This document shows, piece by piece, positions 46,130-59,643 of a DNA stretch of 64,000 nucleotides. Every line of letters begins with the position of its first letter. Position 1 is the stretch's first letter. Source of the stretch: Epiperipatus broadwayi (lineage: Eukaryota > Onychophora > Udeonychophora > Euonychophora > Peripatidae); the NCBI GenBank assembly GCA_028023455.1, contig JAQFVV010006197.1, forward strand, positions 19,217,254 to 19,281,253. The letters run 5' to 3'. The notes below the pieces were generated by a model. The model was not told where the DNA came from. It worked only from the letters and a program-made list of their open reading frames with translations, and did no database searches. The translations under genes and the position numbers were made by a program.

Positions 46130-48385
46130 TATATTGAAATAAATTTTAAACTTGAAAATAATACTAATAAGTTTTTTTTTCACAACAATACTAATTAATG
46201 TAATCCCAACATTTTATTTTGTGCTTCTTTTAAAAATTGATAATAAAAGACAACAATAACAGAAAACATTTTAACTATTTAAATGGACAGTACCCCCCCC
46301 CTCTATATTGTACTATTAAATGTCAGTTTAATATGCAATCGATCGTAATTAAGTTATAATGTATATTAAACATATTTATTTGCACAAATACAATTAAAAA
46401 AAAAATTAATAAAAACTCAAATTATGTTTTACAGTAAAGATATTTATTTAAACAAATATAATTAAAAAAGAATTCTAAATTTATAGTATACATTTCTTGT
46501 ATCCCTCAAATTTCCATTAGACTGGTTTAAATGGGAAAATTAATCATAAGCTGAGGATAAGTAAGTAATCAATTGAGCAAAGTAAAAAATGCACTAATAC
46601 GTAATACTTTGTTATTTATTATTTTATCACTCTTTAGTAATTATAATTATACAAATAAATACATTCATTGTGTCTTGATTTTTAATTTCTTATTGATTAA
46701 ACCTTTACTCTGACAATCAATATAATGGAAATTTGAATGATGTAAGAAATATATAACATAAATAAATTTATTATTCTTTTGTACTTATATTTGCATAAAA
46801 ATAGACTGTATACCATAATTTAATTTCTTATAATTTATTTTATATTATTGTTTTCTAATTACATTTACATACACCCACTGTAATTCATAATTCGATTTCT
46901 TATTAATTAGTTTTTCACTTCATAGTATAAAGGAATTGGTCATATACAAAATTAGCCAACATTAATTCATTTAAAAATACAATTTTAAAAAAACTATGTA
47001 TCCTCCAAATATATTTAGCTGATAAAATGGTTTCTTAATATGGACACTAAAGTTAAACTTTTTTTCCAGTAATTATTAAAGTATTGATAAGTTTTTATAA
47101 ACATTTTCATAAATATACATTAATTTTTTATTGACAAAATTTTCATGAAAATATTAAATCAACAACAAAAATATCTAACTTTAAAAGCTATACATATTGA
47201 TTAAATTGCTTATCTATAATATGGAATCTATTGCTAGTATAATCAGGAAATTGTATAATAATAAAATAATTTGCAATCATTACTTATTTAAAACTTAATT
47301 TTTTAATGCATGTTTCAAAATTAATAATTTAAGTTCAATAATTACAATTTTTTGATTATTATTTTGGAAGTCGGACTTTTTTTTTTTTTAAAAAAAAAAA
47401 ACAAACAAACAATTATCAAATATTCAATAAAACTTTTTTGCGGTCAACCACAGAGAATCTGAGATTAGGAATGCTATAATTTTTTTCAAATTATGACATT
47501 TGAAAGAAGAAAAAGATGATTTTGTTTTTTAAAATGAAATATGAATATCATTTGTAAAAAAAAATTTCAATATTAAAAATAAACTTTATTGTTCTGAAAA
47601 CATTTATTATTTTAATCCTATTATTATTGCACTTTTCTATAATTAAAAAAAAAAATAGTTGTTGAAATTACTCAAAATTGCTTACCTTTTTACGAAAAAA
47701 AAATCTAAATATCACATTATGGATAAACTATATGTAATTTTTATTTATAAATAAAATTAAAATAATTTACTTAGTAAAAATGTTTTAATAAAACAAATAA
47801 TATCAACTATAATTTTTACTATAAACTATTTTATTTATTAAAAATCAAAATATTTCATTTAATGGTACTCTTACAGTATATAATTTACACAACAAATAAA
47901 TATAATCACATATGACTAAAAAAAAAAAAAAAGGCAATGAGAAATAATATATGTATTTATGACTGAATTTGCAGCAAAAAATGTATTAAAAATGGAATAA
48001 AAAAAATTTAGCGGTCAAATCAATACAAAATGAACAGCTCATTTCATATTCTGTAGTGAAACCAATAAACAGCAAAAAGTTAAATAAAAGCATAAAACTA
48101 AATAACTGCAATACAAAAAAATATTCCATGAGTAAATAATTGACAGTGATAATTATGTTAAATGAAAGTAATGCATAAAAAATAAAATGCAAGTATGGGA
48201 TAAAATCCTTAAAATGAATAAGATATTTCATATTTGGTGTTAAAATTAATATATGAAGTTAAATCAAAGCAAAAAAAATAAATATATTTTATAGCAAATA
48301 TAACTTGATAAAAAATAATCCATAAAAAGTAATTGATGGCAATAAGTGGCATTAAATGAAGGCAATAAAAAGAAATCAAAGCCCA
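46130..48385. other. AT-rich noncoding stretch
   Basis: Poly-C tract of about 9 near 46292 and many A/T runs, including T14/A12 near 47378-47402. No gene or interspersed repeat recognised. ORF 48231-47986 (minus) is low complexity. Confidence 0.6.
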
Positions 48386-48388
48386 CCT

Positions 48389-49190
48389 CAGATTTTCAAT
48401 GAAATGGACAACTGAAGAGTTATGGGGTGGAGTGGTTTAAAACCTGTCCATTAAAGTATGAAGATTGGCTATCTTAATATAAGTTGAGCTTTGATTGTAT
48501 ATATGTGTGGAGATGATAATCTGGAACAACTGATGAATACTGGTTTAGCACAAAATATGTATATGGTTGACTATTTATCTTTTTTGACATGTGGAAGATC
48601 AAGTGTATCAGGGATATGAGATAGCAAGGGTCATGTGAAGTCTGAGTTCAAACCCCCTATATATTACATATATAATGCAGGTATGAAAAAACCTGTACTG
48701 TAGAAAAAAATCATACTTCCAAAATAAAGTGCTGTAAGATCTGCCCATCCCTCATATTTGTATGTAAATGGATTATGTCCTGTAAATGAGAGGGGTCAGA
48801 TGACTTGTGATCAACATGGGTAAGATAAGAAGGTTGGCACTAAGGTGACCTTTGAGCATTCCATCAATCAGATTTTCAATGAAATGGATGACTAAAGAGT
48901 TGTGGAGTGGAATGGTTTGAAGCCTGTCCATTAAAGTATGAAGATTGCCTATGTTTTTATAAGCTGAGCTTTGATTGTATATATGTATGGAGATGACAAT
49001 CTGGACCAACTGACGAGTGCTGATTTAGCATGAAATACATATATTGGTGATTATTTATTTTTTCAACATGTGTGTTATAACTGAGATAGCATGGATGGTT
49101 GAGGGTCGTGTAAAAGTCTGAGGTCAAACCCCCTATATATTACATATATAAGTGCAGGAATGAAAAATCCTGTACTGTAGGGGGAAAAAA
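48389..49190 (+). repeat. Head-to-tail dimer of the 480-bp family
   Basis: CAGATTTTCAATGAAATGGA occurs at 48389 and again at 48869, a period of exactly 480. The second unit runs to about 49190, so about 1.7 units are present. Each unit passes through the B-box-like GAGTTCAAACCCCC (48643-48656; GAGGTCAAACCCCC at 49120-49133). It continues into a bridge, TATATTACATATATAATGCA and CCTGTACTGTAG, ending at the CCCATCCCTCAT start of the next unit. The 78-codon minus ORF lies inside the repeat. Confidence 0.9.
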
Positions 49191-49194
49191 ATCA

Positions 49195-51475
49195 TATTTA
49201 AACATATTATTATTAAAAAAAAGTACTAACCTGTAGGTAAAAATATTATATAAAAACATTTCAGTAGCTATAATTAAAAAAAAAAGAAATTATATTTTTT
49301 TCAATTAACAAGCAGCCATTTTACTTAGCTGCAGAATATATCCTGAATCACAATTTGTTAAGTAAAATAAAGCAAAAAAGAAAAAATCTAGTCCCATTAC
49401 ATTTACTCTGGCAAATGGTGACATTTTGTACTGTCAAACCAAGTTTTTGTCAATGTTCAATCCTTCATTTCTGTAACAAAAATATTTTATACTACAACTC
49501 AATAAATTGGACTTGATTTTTTTAAAATTTAATTTTATAAACAAAAAGATTCTAAAAATCATATTTCAATTTTGCAAATATTTAAAAAAATAAAATGTAA
49601 TGTAAAATGCCATCCAATGATCTGAATAAAAAGTTTTCACAAAATAACTTAAAAAATCTTAATCTCTGATAAATAAATCAAATTCTGTTTTAAAATCTTA
49701 AAATTGTTTTATAATTTTTAGAATATCTTAAAAGATTTTAACACAATGTCAATTATAATAGGTAATAACATTAAAAGATCAGTTTCATATAGGTTTGGTC
49801 AAATTATTTTTCTTTGTTAATATTATAATCAAATTTATTAACTTATATTTTTAAAAATCAAACATATATGAATAAAATCAAAGGGTATATGTGCATTCTT
49901 CTTACTTTTAATAATTATTATATAATTATTGTTTAAAAATAATCAGAAATATTTAATAAATTATTAAAAAATTATTTTTCTATTCCAAAAACTTTCTCAA
50001 AGTAATCTTATAAATGCTATGGAAATTAAATTACAAAAAGAACACTGTATTGGAGGCTGTATTTGTTTTCTTTTTTCATGAACAGAATAATAATTCCTTT
50101 GTACATTTTCAATTGTCTGGGAAGATACTAACATCTTCAGATTTTTTTAAATTAATAAATCAATAATTGCTAGGCTGCAAATTTACTGTTTTTTAAAAAA
50201 TGTAAATTAATATCAGTTAATATAAGGGTATGATCAAAAATGGCAGAATTACTATGCTATTCCTGAAATAAAAAAGACACATAAATTACCAGAATTATAA
50301 TAAAAAGAATTAAAATTTTAAAAAATAACAATGCATATTTGAAATTTTATTTTTGATTCACTTTATGTTCAATTATTAAAGTTTTTTTTACTTTTGTAAT
50401 TTCTAACCAAGAAAACTTTTTTTTCTGCAATATTGTTATTTTTTTTTTTTAAGTGAATATTTTATTTTACATAAATGCAGTGAGTGATCTCAAATAAAAT
50501 GTAGATAAAGAATTATAATATACTGTTGATTGCTGTAGTTTTAAATAATGTATGTAAATGGTTAATTTTTTCCCCTGCCAATCACAGTTTACAATAAAAT
50601 TGGTTATTATTTTGAATAAGTTACAAACAAATTATAAAATAATTGATTTAAAATTGAAAAAATAGCATTTTAATCTTATGATTAGTAACCATTGATCTTA
50701 TAAAATTGATTATTAGTTGTACAATGCGTAAAATCATTTTTTTCTCAAAATAACTTAATTATTATGATGACCATTATGATTGTTGTATTTTTGCTGCAGG
50801 CAAAATAATGTTCTTAAAAATTCTAATCCATGAAGTTGTTTGAAAGAATATAGTTTATCTAATATAAACATTACTGTGACAAATGAAACTGACATTTTTT
50901 TTTATTTCATAGTTGTTAATAATAAATACTGATTGTTTTGTAAAGTCACTGGATGAAAATTAAATGATGTACATCAATTGTATTTGATTTCTATAATCAA
51001 AACATATTATTGTATATTGTATAATGAATAAACTCTGCTGTACATTTTTAGTGTGAATGTTACTATTTTTGAAAGACACGTGTTTAATAAAATCACTATT
51101 CTATGATGATCAATCTTACAAAATGATAACTCACTTTGAAAAAAATGGTGACTGTTTTTTTTTAAAGTTTCACCATTTTTTTAAAAGATTATAATAGTAA
51201 TAAATTGTAAATCAAAATAATGGGTACAAATTGATGATGAGTGCTAAGGGCAATACTGCATATTAAATTCTTTGCTAAAAGTAAATTAAAATAACTACAT
51301 AATAGAATATAATTCTATAATAGCACTTGATCATCATCGGTAAATACTTCCATTATTGGCCATTTTCTTAACAGTATTTATCAAATAGATTTTTTTTAGA
51401 ACTACATCATAATAGATATTGAAAACATATTAAATCTTCTAAATAAATATATTTTAATAAATAAATACATTTTAT
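49195..51475. other. AT-rich noncoding stretch
   Basis: No gene or repeat recognised; poly-T runs near 50420-50450 and 51155. Confidence 0.6.
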
Positions 51476-51479
51476 ATAT

Positions 51480-51760
51480 TCTAATGTAGAATATTCACAT
51501 ATCCGCCCTCATACGTAATCCCAAAAACATCTAAGCGCGACGCTATGTTTACATATAAATGTACATCAAGATTTATTGTTTATTAAAATAAGATTTAAAA
51601 GAATTAACTTGATGTGTCTTTTCTCATCTCAGCGAGACTACCGTGAAGTCCCATGCTTGAATTGCAGATGAGAATAGGCTTCATTGACTCAACAAGATCA
51701 TCTTATTACCCATTCATTGAAAACAAAACATCTATCCCCTCTTAATCCTTCTTTTTCCAT
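51480..51760. other. Island of mixed composition
   Basis: Contains AAGCGCGACGC near 51531, rare words in this genome. It also has an inverted pair, TCTCATCT (near 51622) and AGATGAGA (near 51666), around GCGAGACTACCGTGAAGTCC. A stem of 8 base pairs with a loop of about 36 bases is possible. No RNA family recognised. Confidence 0.3.
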
Positions 51761-51764
51761 CATA

Positions 51765-54700
51765 AACTAAAATGTAATAGATTTGACTATTAGTTCAATT
51801 AAATGAAATTCCATTTATTGCTGAATATCATAAGAAAATCAAAATATTAACGATCAAAATATTGACTTAGTCACTCCTCTTTGCTACAAACAACATTTAA
51901 ATGGAAAATGGATAAGAGAAGAAAATTTGAAAATAAAAGCTTTCAAGCAATAAATGACATTCCAATAGGGATGTATAATATTCATTAGTAAACAATCGTT
52001 TTATTTAGATGCTTACTTAAAATTTTGTACTCCGCTTCAAAAAGCAGTTCATATATTATCGTATGGCCATTACCAGATAATAACAACTATTTAGTAATAT
52101 AATAACAATTCACAATATATAAACATAAATCCAAAAATTATTAAATATTTTTTTCTTTCTACAATATATCCTAGTATTACGCTCTAAAACTGTTCAAATT
52201 TTAAAGATCTAAATTTTGATAGTCAAATAAATTTAAATATCAAATTGGCAAGGCTGAACATCATTCTTCATCCATTCCTTTACTTTTCACGAGATGCAAT
52301 TTATAACTTCAGCTTTCCAGCCAGACATTTGTATTACTGGGCTAACTAGTAAAAACTTAAATATATAAAATTATAAATTTTCGTGATGGTTATTTGGGTT
52401 AGTAGGTCAGTTTGTAAGTCAGAAAATGAAAATGAAACTTTACACTGGGGAATATACATTTAATAGTAGTGGACAATTGAATTAAAAGCCTTTGGAAGAA
52501 AGAAAAATTTCCTCAATACCAGTTAGACTTAAAATGTTTCCCAAAGGAATTAATTATCAGTTTGAATCTGATGAAACCGGAATAAGATCATATTAATGGT
52601 AAGGTATAATCTGGAAAGAAAAAGAAATGCCAATTCAAAAGAGCCTACATTATATGTGAGGGAGTTTACTATAAGTTAAATGAGACAATAAACTTAAATA
52701 AAAAAACAGCAAACTTTAAGATCAAAGCTTTAAAAAATATATAGGACACTTAAATTTAATAACTACTAAACTTTGTTAAGTACTTTATATGTATGAGTGT
52801 AATTAAACTTACTATAAACGGCTATTTATAAACAACAGTACTGACACATATACATACATTGTTCTAAAACAGATTAAGCATCTGAAAAATAAGTATCAGG
52901 TCAGACAAGTAAAACAATCATAAATGGTGTTAATTTGCATTGCTTATCAAATACTTTACCAAATTATATCTACTTCTATTGAAATTGTGTGTGATAAGAT
53001 ATGTATATATAATTAAGGTCTTTCAAGCACATTCCATATGCCTAAATTTTAAAAAAACTTTGTTTAATTGCTTCAATATAATTCAGATCAAATTAAAAGA
53101 TCATAGATTAAAGTAGATAAAACTCCAGAGATAATTCTTTTTAGATATATAAACATCTCCAACTAATTTAAATTTCCAATAATTCCGCCAGAAAATTAAG
53201 TCACTCTATATTATATATTATATTAAAATATTTACTATTTGTGGTTAAAATAATAAAACCATAAACATGATCAATTAATTCAGCAAGAGATCTAAAAATT
53301 AAGTTAATATATTCTACATGACAAAATATCATTTAAAAACAGATACAGACTTGTAATTGGAGATTTCTATTTTATTAAAACAATAGAAATCATTCTTTTA
53401 ATAGTATCATTATTAACAGCTGCATAGAAATTGTAAATCCTATTTATCATCCCATATCACTTTTTCATAACCAGATATGATTTTTCAAAAACACACTGCT
53501 ACTTCCCTTTTTTAAACATTATTTATCAATCTTTCTTCTTCTCACTCCATACATTCTTCCATCAGCTTTCATAATTCATAATTGAATTCTTCACTTCATA
53601 ATTTTTTAAATAAACAGATAGCTTTTATTCAATCCTTACAATATTGTTAAAATTAATATTTTATACTTAAGTTTCAAAAAGTATTTGTGTACTTTAAAGA
53701 TCTCAAATATTTATAATAAGAGAAGGTGAATACGATATATAAATTGTTGAATTATTGCTACATCTCGTTTTATTCCTAAAAAATGTTAATCCTGATAAAC
53801 TAAGAAACCAAGATTGTCAAATTATAATAGGATAAAACAGTTTGGATAAGAACAAGTGTATCACATTTAAACAAACCTTTACTTTAAAAAAGTAATAGTT
53901 GTTTTCTTTACATTCCATTTTCAATCATATTTGTTTAACTTTATACATTTTAAATCTCAATTAGTTGTTAAGTTTTCTAATTATATATATATCAATACCA
54001 CTACTTTGTTCTTTCTACTATTTTAGTAATATTCTTCTACTGGCAATGTATTTTTTTTTTTTTTAATTTTGTTTGAAAAATTCCCACTTTTGGTTTCAAT
54101 AAATTTTCAAATTAGCTTTTATTCTGTTTCCTTAATTAACAAATTGAAACTTTTCATTAATATACTTTCAACATATCAATACATTATTATTAAGTGTTTC
54201 TTCTAATTTCTTTTTAAAAAGTAATCTCTCTCAACTCTATCACTACAAAATGGTGGAATGTATGTAGGCATTCTTAATACTGCTTTCTAAATCTGCAATG
54301 AATTTATACATAAGTGTAGTGAAATTTAATCTTATTGCTTGTAAATTCTCCTCTTGCTTTTTTAAAACTATGTACTCTTTATTATTTTCTCTACAAAAGC
54401 ATATTAACCATTTCTTTTTCTCACATTTTTACATTTCATCTATAATCTTCTATATATCTTCTAATACTTTTCTATTATTACCAGAAGCTACAATAAATAA
54501 TAATGATTATACAGCTGTATTTGCATTCTTTTCAATTAATCTACAATTAACTTCATATATATTTGATTAATAATAAATCTCTTAGGACTGCATTCTGTCT
54601 AACCATTGGCAATCCAATATTTACAGATTATTATGGATAAAATTTTCTTCAGTTCCTAAAATTAAAACAATATCGGGTCCAGAATAACCAACTTTTAGTT

Positions 54701-55745
54701 ATTATTTTGCTTACAGATAATTCAATTTATTTCACAGAATTGTACAATTTGTGATTTATTTATTTTTAACTTTAATAATACATTTAACATGTTCTTGTTG
54801 TTATTAATTGTTTTAACTTTTTCAAATACCTATATTGACTAGAATTAAAAATTATAATGATTGAGAATACATATGATAACCATTCTGGTGAATTCAATTT
54901 TGGGGGGAAAACAAATAAGCATTTCAAGGGTGGCATGAGTTTCTGCACTGGTGGATAGTTGAGATGTAATGAAACTGAGATAAGTGATGCACTGATAAAA
55001 GCAAAAAAAAAAAAAGAAAAGTGAAAACACCATTATGATTTATTCTTTTGTTTTTACTTGCAGATTCAATGTGTTCTTCATATAATTCATCAAATTAAAA
55101 ATATACATGTTAAAGAAGAATACACACACACATATATATATATACACACACAGAAGTAAATCAACTCAATCCAACATGATTAATATGTAATGTCCTCTAT
55201 GGTTTATGAAATGGTAAAATGCTAGTTTAAAATTAAATATTCTTGAATTGATTTTGAATATTACCTGAATGCCAGAGCAATACAATTATTTTTTAATAAA
55301 CAACCAATAATCTAAAACATAGAAAATTAAAATTTTTATAATAGAAAAATTTCTTCTATATATATAAATGAAAAATTAACATATAAATTGCTTCAGGTTT
55401 AAATTTATAATATATAAAATATTAATAATAAAACATAAAAATGTCATGAATTATAATTATTAAAATAAAATAAAAATACAATTACACAGTTTACTTTGTG
55501 AAAAAAAAAAAGCTATATAAAATAATAGATAAATTCTAACTAAAAATATTGTGAGATTTATTTAAAAATGATAAGCAAAATAACAAAAATGTTTTAAACC
55601 ACAGATTCATAAAATATGGTCATGTTACATATTAAACTATGACAATAGTTTATATATTCATTAGGTAAGTTTACTCACTGAGAATTATCAGATGAACAAT
55701 TCAAAGTTAATTCAGTTTTGAATCACATGATAATTATTATTTCTG
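51765..55745. other. AT-rich noncoding stretch
   Basis: No gene supported. A small mixed-composition segment lies at 52240-52345, a pyrimidine-rich segment around 53500-53600, and a CA/TA microsatellite near 55121-55152. ORFs at 54298-54570 and 54845-55033 are low complexity. Confidence 0.55.
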
Positions 55746-55749
55746 TATA

Positions 55750-56611
55750 CACCTGGGTCTCATTTTATGCAGATTATTTTAATGCAATTTTGAAGTTATG
55801 CGATTCATATTTCTTCTTAATAGCTTTCATATTTCAGATATCAAGGAATTTAAATTATTAATAACTTATTTTGAATCAAAATACTTTCTTTTTTCAAAAA
55901 TATAAATTATATTAGCAGCTAACGTGAATATGGCCTGAAGCTGTATTTAGAATCTTAGCTTCTATGTAAATAACCTACTTATACTAATGAGTAAATAATA
56001 ATAATAGATTTATACTTATGTATAAAAATATCACAATAAATATTCAAAAATGTTAAACTTTTAAAACATATTTTGTTAGATATAACAGAAATAAATATTT
56101 TTTTAGATTGTTAAAATAAATAACGAAGATTTTATTGATTTTGTAAACTAAAAATAATCTTTCTAATGATAATGTATAATCTTTTTGTTTTGATTGCAAT
56201 CTCATTTTTTTAATATAGAAACAGAAAACCATTAACACAGCACAAGACTGAAAATGGCACTAGTTGTACATGACATCAAGAATCTGATTTCTTACCAGTT
56301 CACATAGTGGTAATGATTAAAATATGTATGAAAAAATGTAAAATTAAATACTGTAGTTAATAAAAAAAGTTTGTCTTGTATTAATTTTTTTCAAATATTT
56401 GAAACTTTTTATTAGTCATACTTTATTTCCTTATTTTTTTAATACAAATTTTAAAGTAATTTTTCCTTGTTGCTTTGCTTTTATGCAATTTCTGAAAATT
56501 ACAGAACCTATCCCTCATTTTTGAAGGTAAGTTAAGTCTATTTTCTTTTGTGCACATTTTCTGAGGAACTTTCCGAGGAACCTATCTACTGCATAAAATG
56601 AGACCCAAGTG
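55750..56611. mobile_element. 862-bp Tc1/mariner-type non-autonomous element
   Basis: The left end CACCTGGGTCTCATTTTATG, directly after TA (55748-55749), is matched by the complement of the right end (ATGAGACCCAAGTG, then TA at 56612). Terminal inverted repeats of about 25 bases bounded by TA are the hallmark of the Tc1/mariner/pogo group, which duplicates TA on insertion. The interior is AT-rich. The only notable ORF (56238-56053, 61 codons, minus) has a lysine-rich start but no DDE triad. Confidence 0.75.
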
Positions 56612-56984
56612 TAATTTCTCTCAACATGCAGATTAATATCAAATCAATTTTGAAATGTTCAATAGAAATTACACTTTGTTACAGCACATAAGTAAGTGAG
56701 CAGACAAACAGGTCAAAAAATACTTAATTGAATAAACTTGGGACAACATGTTATAGCTGCATGCTGTCAAAGTGAAAATAATAGATGTATCAATGCAAGT
56801 TAATTGTTTGTAGTTATAATTGTTTATAATCACACAAAAATGTATTTTTGTTAATTTTTGTTAATTACCTGCCATCTTACACAAATAATAAGTATTTCTC
56901 TTATTATAGTAATTGATGAGTGGGGATAAGAAAATCAAAGTTTGTATAATTGCTGTAAAATTCTTGTAAATGAGAGTATGTGAT

Positions 56985-58225
56985 CAAACAGACTATTTTG
57001 ACATACTACAAGAAAACATGTAGATGGGATAAATAATCCTCTTCACTTTTTTAAGAAAGAAAAAAAATGAATATTTCAAAAAGTATGCTTTTTCATTTCA
57101 TCAGTATTAATAAAAACGCTATTTATGCCTCATACCTTATAAGTCCTCCCACTGATAAAAGATGACATTGAAATTATGTAGGAAATTAAAAAAAAGTTGA
57201 ATTAATTCTATTTTCTAATATTACAGTTACACACAAAATCAATGAAATGTCCAAATGGGTTGCAAAATCAACTTATCTTGATTAGTTGGGTGAAAAAATG
57301 TTTATTTGCAGAGTTAAAAATGAGTTAATTTTTACTTTCTAATTTGATGAATCAAAATATATAGAAGGTTTCAGTCAATTATTATTTATTTTATATGTAA
57401 CAATAAGCTGCATGAGAAGATATACTATTTTATGAGCCAATTATTCATGATACTAATGAGAAAATTTCAAAATTTTTGAAGACGCTTATGTAAAATTGAA
57501 GGAACTACAGTGGATGAATTGTGCTGATATGCATATGAACAGTGTACAAGCAATGTGTAGTAAAATCATTAGTCCAAATAAGTTAAAAACTTATTACATG
57601 TAGTCTTCATAAAGAAGCACTAAAGTAAGACTAGTAGATGGTGAAAAACATTTTAAACATTGCCATAAAAATTGTAAATTTTATCAAGAGTAAACTGTTA
57701 CACCCACAGATATTTGAAAAGCTGTGCAAAGACATGGGAAATTTCCATAAATTTCTTCTTTTGCATACTGAAGCATTGACTAGCTAAGAAGAGTCAAGTA
57801 TTAACAAATCTTGTTGAAAGACATGAAAGTCAGAGTGCATCTGATTGGACAAAATATTTATAAATAAATATTTGAATATCAAAATTGTTTTTAAGTCTCA
57901 TTTATTTGATCGATATATATTTTCAAAATTAAAGAAACTAAATTTATATTTACAATGAATAGACAAAGCTGAGATATTTGCGGTAAAAGATAAAATTTGA
58001 GTTTTTAATCAGCTTTATTCATGGGTGAAGATTGGAAATATGATCGTCTATAGACATTCAAAACTTTTATTATTGAAAATGAAAATATCAGTTGATGACA
58101 TGACCCTGCAGCAGATATGCATCTATCTAGACTTGTTGGAAAAAAGTTTTGATTATTATTTCAGTGAAGAAATGAAAAAAATGTGCAAAAAATGCTTGAA
58201 TTATAAATCTATTTTGAAATGATGG
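56985..58225 (+). pseudogene. hAT-family transposase relic (ZBED5-like)
   Basis: Long stretches in one plus-strand frame, broken by stops, follow the hAT transposase order. Near 57120-57290 come YASYLI and FSNITVTHKINEMSKWV, matching the ...SNDTVxRRIDEM block. FYEPIIHDTNEKISKFLK follows near 57430. At 57608-57790 HKEAL, ILNIAIKIVNFIKSK, FEKLCKDMGNFHKFLLLHTE match the HREAL...VNFIK...LC.DMG...LLHTEVRW block. At about 57898-58220 DRYIFSKLKKLNLYLQ, then IYLDLLEKSFDYYFSEEMKK match the dimerisation region. Stops and lost motifs show it is inactive. A cut-and-paste transposase is the family function. Confidence 0.85.
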
Positions 58226-58640
58226 TGTGAGTATTGATATATCTATGAAGGGAGATGAAAAAAAAAAAGATCTGTTCAAAGATAGTTCATTGAAATAATT
58301 TTGATCATAAAAATTAGTAACAAGTACTCAACTTTTTCTACCAAAAATTTATATGTATAAAATTGAATTTTAAACAATGATAGGTATTAAAAATTATTTT
58401 AAAAAATAAATTTCAAAAATAAAACATGTTGTGTAAGAAAATAACATACATTAATGAGGATGTTAAAAAACATCAGCAAAAGTAGAAGACAAATACATTC
58501 TTCACATACATTATATAGTACATCTGATAAATATTAATTAAGTGTATTCAATAAAAAAAATTAAATGTAGTAAAGCAATATTTTTTATTAAAACTCTTCC
58601 TTTTCAAAACATGCATTACAAGAGAGCAGGTGGTAAAAAA
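58225..58640. other. Probable 3' noncoding part of the hAT relic
   Basis: AT-rich sequence between the transposase remnant and the terminal inverted repeat. No other feature seen. Confidence 0.5.
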
Positions 58641-58690
58641 ATACCATTTCCGAAAGTGGAGCTTGGTCCATAAAGGTTTAGGAAACACTG
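58641..58690 (-). repeat. Right terminal inverted repeat of the hAT relic
   Basis: Read on the minus strand from 58690, it begins CAGTGTTTCCTAAACCTTTA followed by TGGACCAAGCTCC. This is the CAGTGTTTC...AACC end shared by many hAT elements. The corresponding left end was not found upstream of 56985. Confidence 0.65.
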
Positions 58691-58813
58691 ACTTAATTTT
58701 AAAAATAATAAGAGATAATTTTTTTTTTTTTTATATTAAATGCTTTTATTGACTGTGAATTAAAAAGAAACAAAAACTGTTTCATCAACGACAAATGGAG
58801 TTTTTAGATTTAT

Positions 58814-58928
58814 CTTAAAATAAAAGCATCAGGGGTCCAGAAATTAATTGAGACATTTCCTTGATATAAAAATATGGATTGACTTAATTAATTTCTGCCC
58901 CCCCCCCCCTGCATACTTTTATTTTAAG
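58814..58928. repeat. 115-bp fold-back repeat with poly-C arm
   Basis: The left arm CTTAAAATAAAAGCATCAGG continues through GTCCAGAAATTAATTGAG. Its complement forms the right arm, which ends ACTTTTATTTTAAG. In the right arm the GGACCCCT complement is replaced by a run of 12 C (about 58899-58910), so replication slippage has altered it. Confidence 0.8.
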
Positions 58929-58929
58929 T

Positions 58930-59584
58930 TGTATAAAGATATTTTATCTCATATCATATGATTGATTTAAAGATAGAATCATATAATTTATATACTTCTT
59001 AATGCAGTTATAATACTGTTTACCCTCAATTTAAACTGATGTAATCTCAAATTCTTGTTAATAAAAATAACAATAACAACAACAATAACAAACTATCAAT
59101 TTGGAAAATGCTGCACCAGGATTATGATTTATTAATGTGCTATGTGATAAAATGACAACTATGGAGCAGAGGAAAATGTTGCTTATATGGATCTAATCCT
59201 AAGATCAAAAAAGGCCAAAATGAATAATGTGAGAAAATGAAATAATGGAAATTTCATTGAATATAGATTTGACACCAGATCAGAAATAAAAATTGTATTT
59301 ATTTTAGTTACATGTTAATTGTCAGCACTTTTAACTCTTTTGTCAAAGATGTTTATATAAATGAATTATCTTAAGATTCTCCCAGTTACTTCTAACATCT
59401 ACATTAGAAGTAGTATTCCATTATTTTCATTTTACTCCAAAGATTATCTATTATAAACTTGTTTAATAAATAAATACCAAATGTTTCTGGGGTTTGAGTT
59501 CATAAGCAATTTGAGTAGCAGAAGTGAAAGAACTGGGTCATATTTTATGGATTTTAACTCAAGAGACTATTATTCTATTAATGC
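58930..59584. other. AT-rich noncoding stretch
   Basis: No gene or repeat seen. Confidence 0.55.
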
Positions 59585-59585
59585 A

Positions 59586-59641
<56 letters not shown>
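59585..59641. repeat. (TA)n microsatellite
   Basis: Two long TA tracts in opposite phase, meeting at ATATTATAT. They directly abut the fold-back repeat that starts at 59643. They create the artefactual IYIYIYIY segment of an 83-codon ORF. Confidence 0.95.

Positions 59642-59642
<1 letters not shown>

Positions 59643-59643
<1 letters not shown>

Noticed and set aside
56053-56238. Possible pogo/CENP-B-like DNA-binding start in the 862-bp element (lysine-rich SKQKDYTL)
   Set aside because: Similarity is limited to a few residues, the rest is low complexity, and no DDE motif follows.
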